Assembly (NCBI GenBank): GCA_025360265.1
Contig: JANYCP010000140.1
Location: 1-7,038 of the forward strand
Direction: 5' to 3'
Source of the DNA: Gemmatimonadota bacterium
GTDB taxonomy: Bacteria > Gemmatimonadota > Gemmatimonadetes > Gemmatimonadales > GWC2-71-9
Length of the DNA stretch: 7,038 bases
This document shows, one piece after another, positions 6,015 to 7,038 of this stretch. How positions within the stretch are numbered: position 1 is the stretch's first letter; every line of letters begins with the position of its first letter. The notes under the pieces were generated by a model. The model did not search any database and was not told where the DNA came from. It saw nothing but the letters and a program-made list of their open reading frames with translations. The position numbers were made by a program, and so were the translations under genes.

Positions 6015-7038
6015 ATGACCACGTTTGCAGACCTCGGCCTCTCCGCCCCACTCGTCGAGGCACTTACCGCGCTCGGATACGAAGAACCAACGCCGATTCA
6101 GGCCGACGCGATCCCGGCGTTGCTGGCGGGACGCGACCTCCTGGGCCAGGCAGCGACCGGCACCGGCAAGACCGCCGCATTTGCTCTTCCATTGCTGGAG
6201 CGCCTCTCGGTGACGCGCCCAGTCTCGCTACGCCCAGCATTACTGGTACTGGTTCCGACCCGCGAACTCGCGACGCAGGTCGCGGAGGCATTTCATCGCT
6301 ACGGTCGCGCACTCGGCACCAGCGTGGTGCCGATCTATGGCGGCCAGCCATTCAGCGCGCAGATCAAGATCCTCAAGCGCGGCGTGCACGTCGTCGTTGC
6401 GACGCCGGGTCGCGCGCTCGATCACATCCGTCGCAAGACGCTCGACCTGCAAGGCCTTGCCGGGATCGTGCTGGATGAAGCCGACGAAATGCTCGACATG
6501 GGCTTTGCCGATGAACTCGAAAGCATTCTCGACGCCGCACCAAAGGTGCGACAGACCGCACTCTTCTCTGCGACGCTGCCACCGCGCATCACAGTCATCG
6601 CGGAACGACACCTCAATGATCCGGTGCGAATCCGCATCGCCGAGGAAAAGACGCGCGCCGGATCAACGGCGAAAGTGCGACAAGTTGCGTATCTCGTACC
6701 TCGCGCGCAGAAGGTCGCGGCACTCGGCCGCGTGCTCGACATCGAGTCGCCGGCACTTGCGCTAGTGTTCTGCCGCACGCGCACTGAAGTCGACACGCTC
6801 ACGGCAACCCTTGGTGGACACGGTTTTCGTGCCGAAGCGCTGCATGGCGGGATGACGCAGGACGCCCGCGATCGTGTGATGAAGCGCACGCGCGCGGGCT
6901 CGGTCGACCTGCTCGTCGCGACCGACGTCGCCGCGCGTGGTCTCGACATCGAGAAGCTTTCGCATGTAGTGAACTTCAACGTGCCGGAGTCGCCGCAGGC
7001 ATACGTGCATCGGATCGGGCGCACGGGCCGCGCCGGAC
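6015..7038 (+). CDS. DEAD-box ATP-dependent RNA helicase, N-terminal 341 residues (3' end outside window)
   Basis: The frame is open from the ATG at 6015 to the right edge. The encoded protein unwinds short RNA duplexes and remodels RNA-protein complexes; bacterial relatives (DeaD/CsdA, RhlE, DbpA) act in ribosome assembly, RNA decay and cold response. Both RecA-like lobes are visible: Phe4 and the Q motif 'GYEEPTPIQ' (21-29), motif I AATGTGKT (46-53), Ia PTRELA (81-86), GG (109-110), Ib TPGR (130-133), II DEAD (154-157), III SAT (185-187), IV VFCRT (251-255), V 'ATDVAARGLDI' (302-312) and VI HRIGRTGRAG (332-341), where the window ends. The C-terminal tail that separates DeaD/CsdA/DbpA types (RNA-binding domain) from RhlE types (basic tail) is missing, so no gene symbol is given. 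The start gives the usual short N-terminus before the Q motif. It is divergent from the ABC transporter operon. Confidence 0.95.
   Translation, partial: MTTFADLGLSAPLVEALTALGYEEPTPIQADAIPALLAGRDLLGQAATGTGKTAAFALPLLERLSVTRPVSLRPALLVLVPTRELATQVAEAFHRYGRALGTSVVPIYGGQPFSAQIKILKRGVHVVVATPGRALDHIRRKTLDLQGLAGIVLDEADEMLDMGFADELESILDAAPKVRQTALFSATLPPRITVIAERHLNDPVRIRIAEEKTRAGSTAKVRQVAYLVPRAQKVAALGRVLDIESPALALVFCRTRTEVDTLTATLGGHGFRAEALHGGMTQDARDRVMKRTRAGSVDLLVATDVAARGLDIEKLSHVVNFNVPESPQAYVHRIGRTGRAG

Overview
The window is GC-rich (roughly 60% by eye) bacterial chromosomal DNA with dense coding. It holds four complete house-type genes, one complete small transposase-like gene and two genes cut by the window edges. 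The best lineage guess is Gemmatimonadota. That rests on my recollection of the family style of the PDZ fragment at the left edge (a W-[IL]-G-[IF] opening, then CxxC, then 'PPRV..VEPG'), on the fused FtcD and on the Tat-type aminotransferase; it is an inference, not a proven placement.

Layout, left to right. Bases 3-302 (+) encode the C-terminal end of a PDZ-domain protein. Bases 303-389 are a non-coding patch full of inverted repeats. Bases 390-2039 (+) encode a complete bifunctional formimidoyltransferase-cyclodeaminase (FtcD), which feeds the formimino group from histidine breakdown into the folate one-carbon pool. Its stop codon shares a CTAG tetranucleotide with the stop of a convergent gene (2036-2536, -) that encodes a REP-associated tyrosine transposase (RAYT, HUH/Y1 type). 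The 237-bp gap upstream of the RAYT (2537-2773) carries a GTAG-footed palindrome plus tandem 13-bp units, which looks like the RAYT's cognate REP element.

Bases 5936 down to 2774 (-) hold a tight three-gene transcription unit: an ABC ATPase, an ABC-2 permease (stop and start overlap as TAATG), and a histidinol-phosphate-aminotransferase-like PLP enzyme with a Tat-type N-terminus, 26 bp further on. Divergent from it, starting at 6015 (+), is a DEAD-box RNA helicase that runs off the right edge just after motif VI. No gene-free stretch exceeds 300 bases.

How the parts work together: the ATPase and permease form one export complex. The aminotransferase is probably co-transcribed with them, but a functional link is only suggested by position. 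FtcD and the helicase are independent metabolic and RNA-maintenance genes. The most system-like signal is the RAYT with its REP-like repeats. RAYT/REP is a known class; only the details of this repeat (triplicated 13-bp half-site) look unusual. I found no convincing wholly new system. A secondary pattern is that genes beginning transcription units lack Shine-Dalgarno sites and have -10-like hexamers 5-6 nt before the ATG, whereas the two genes inside the operon have good Shine-Dalgarno sites.
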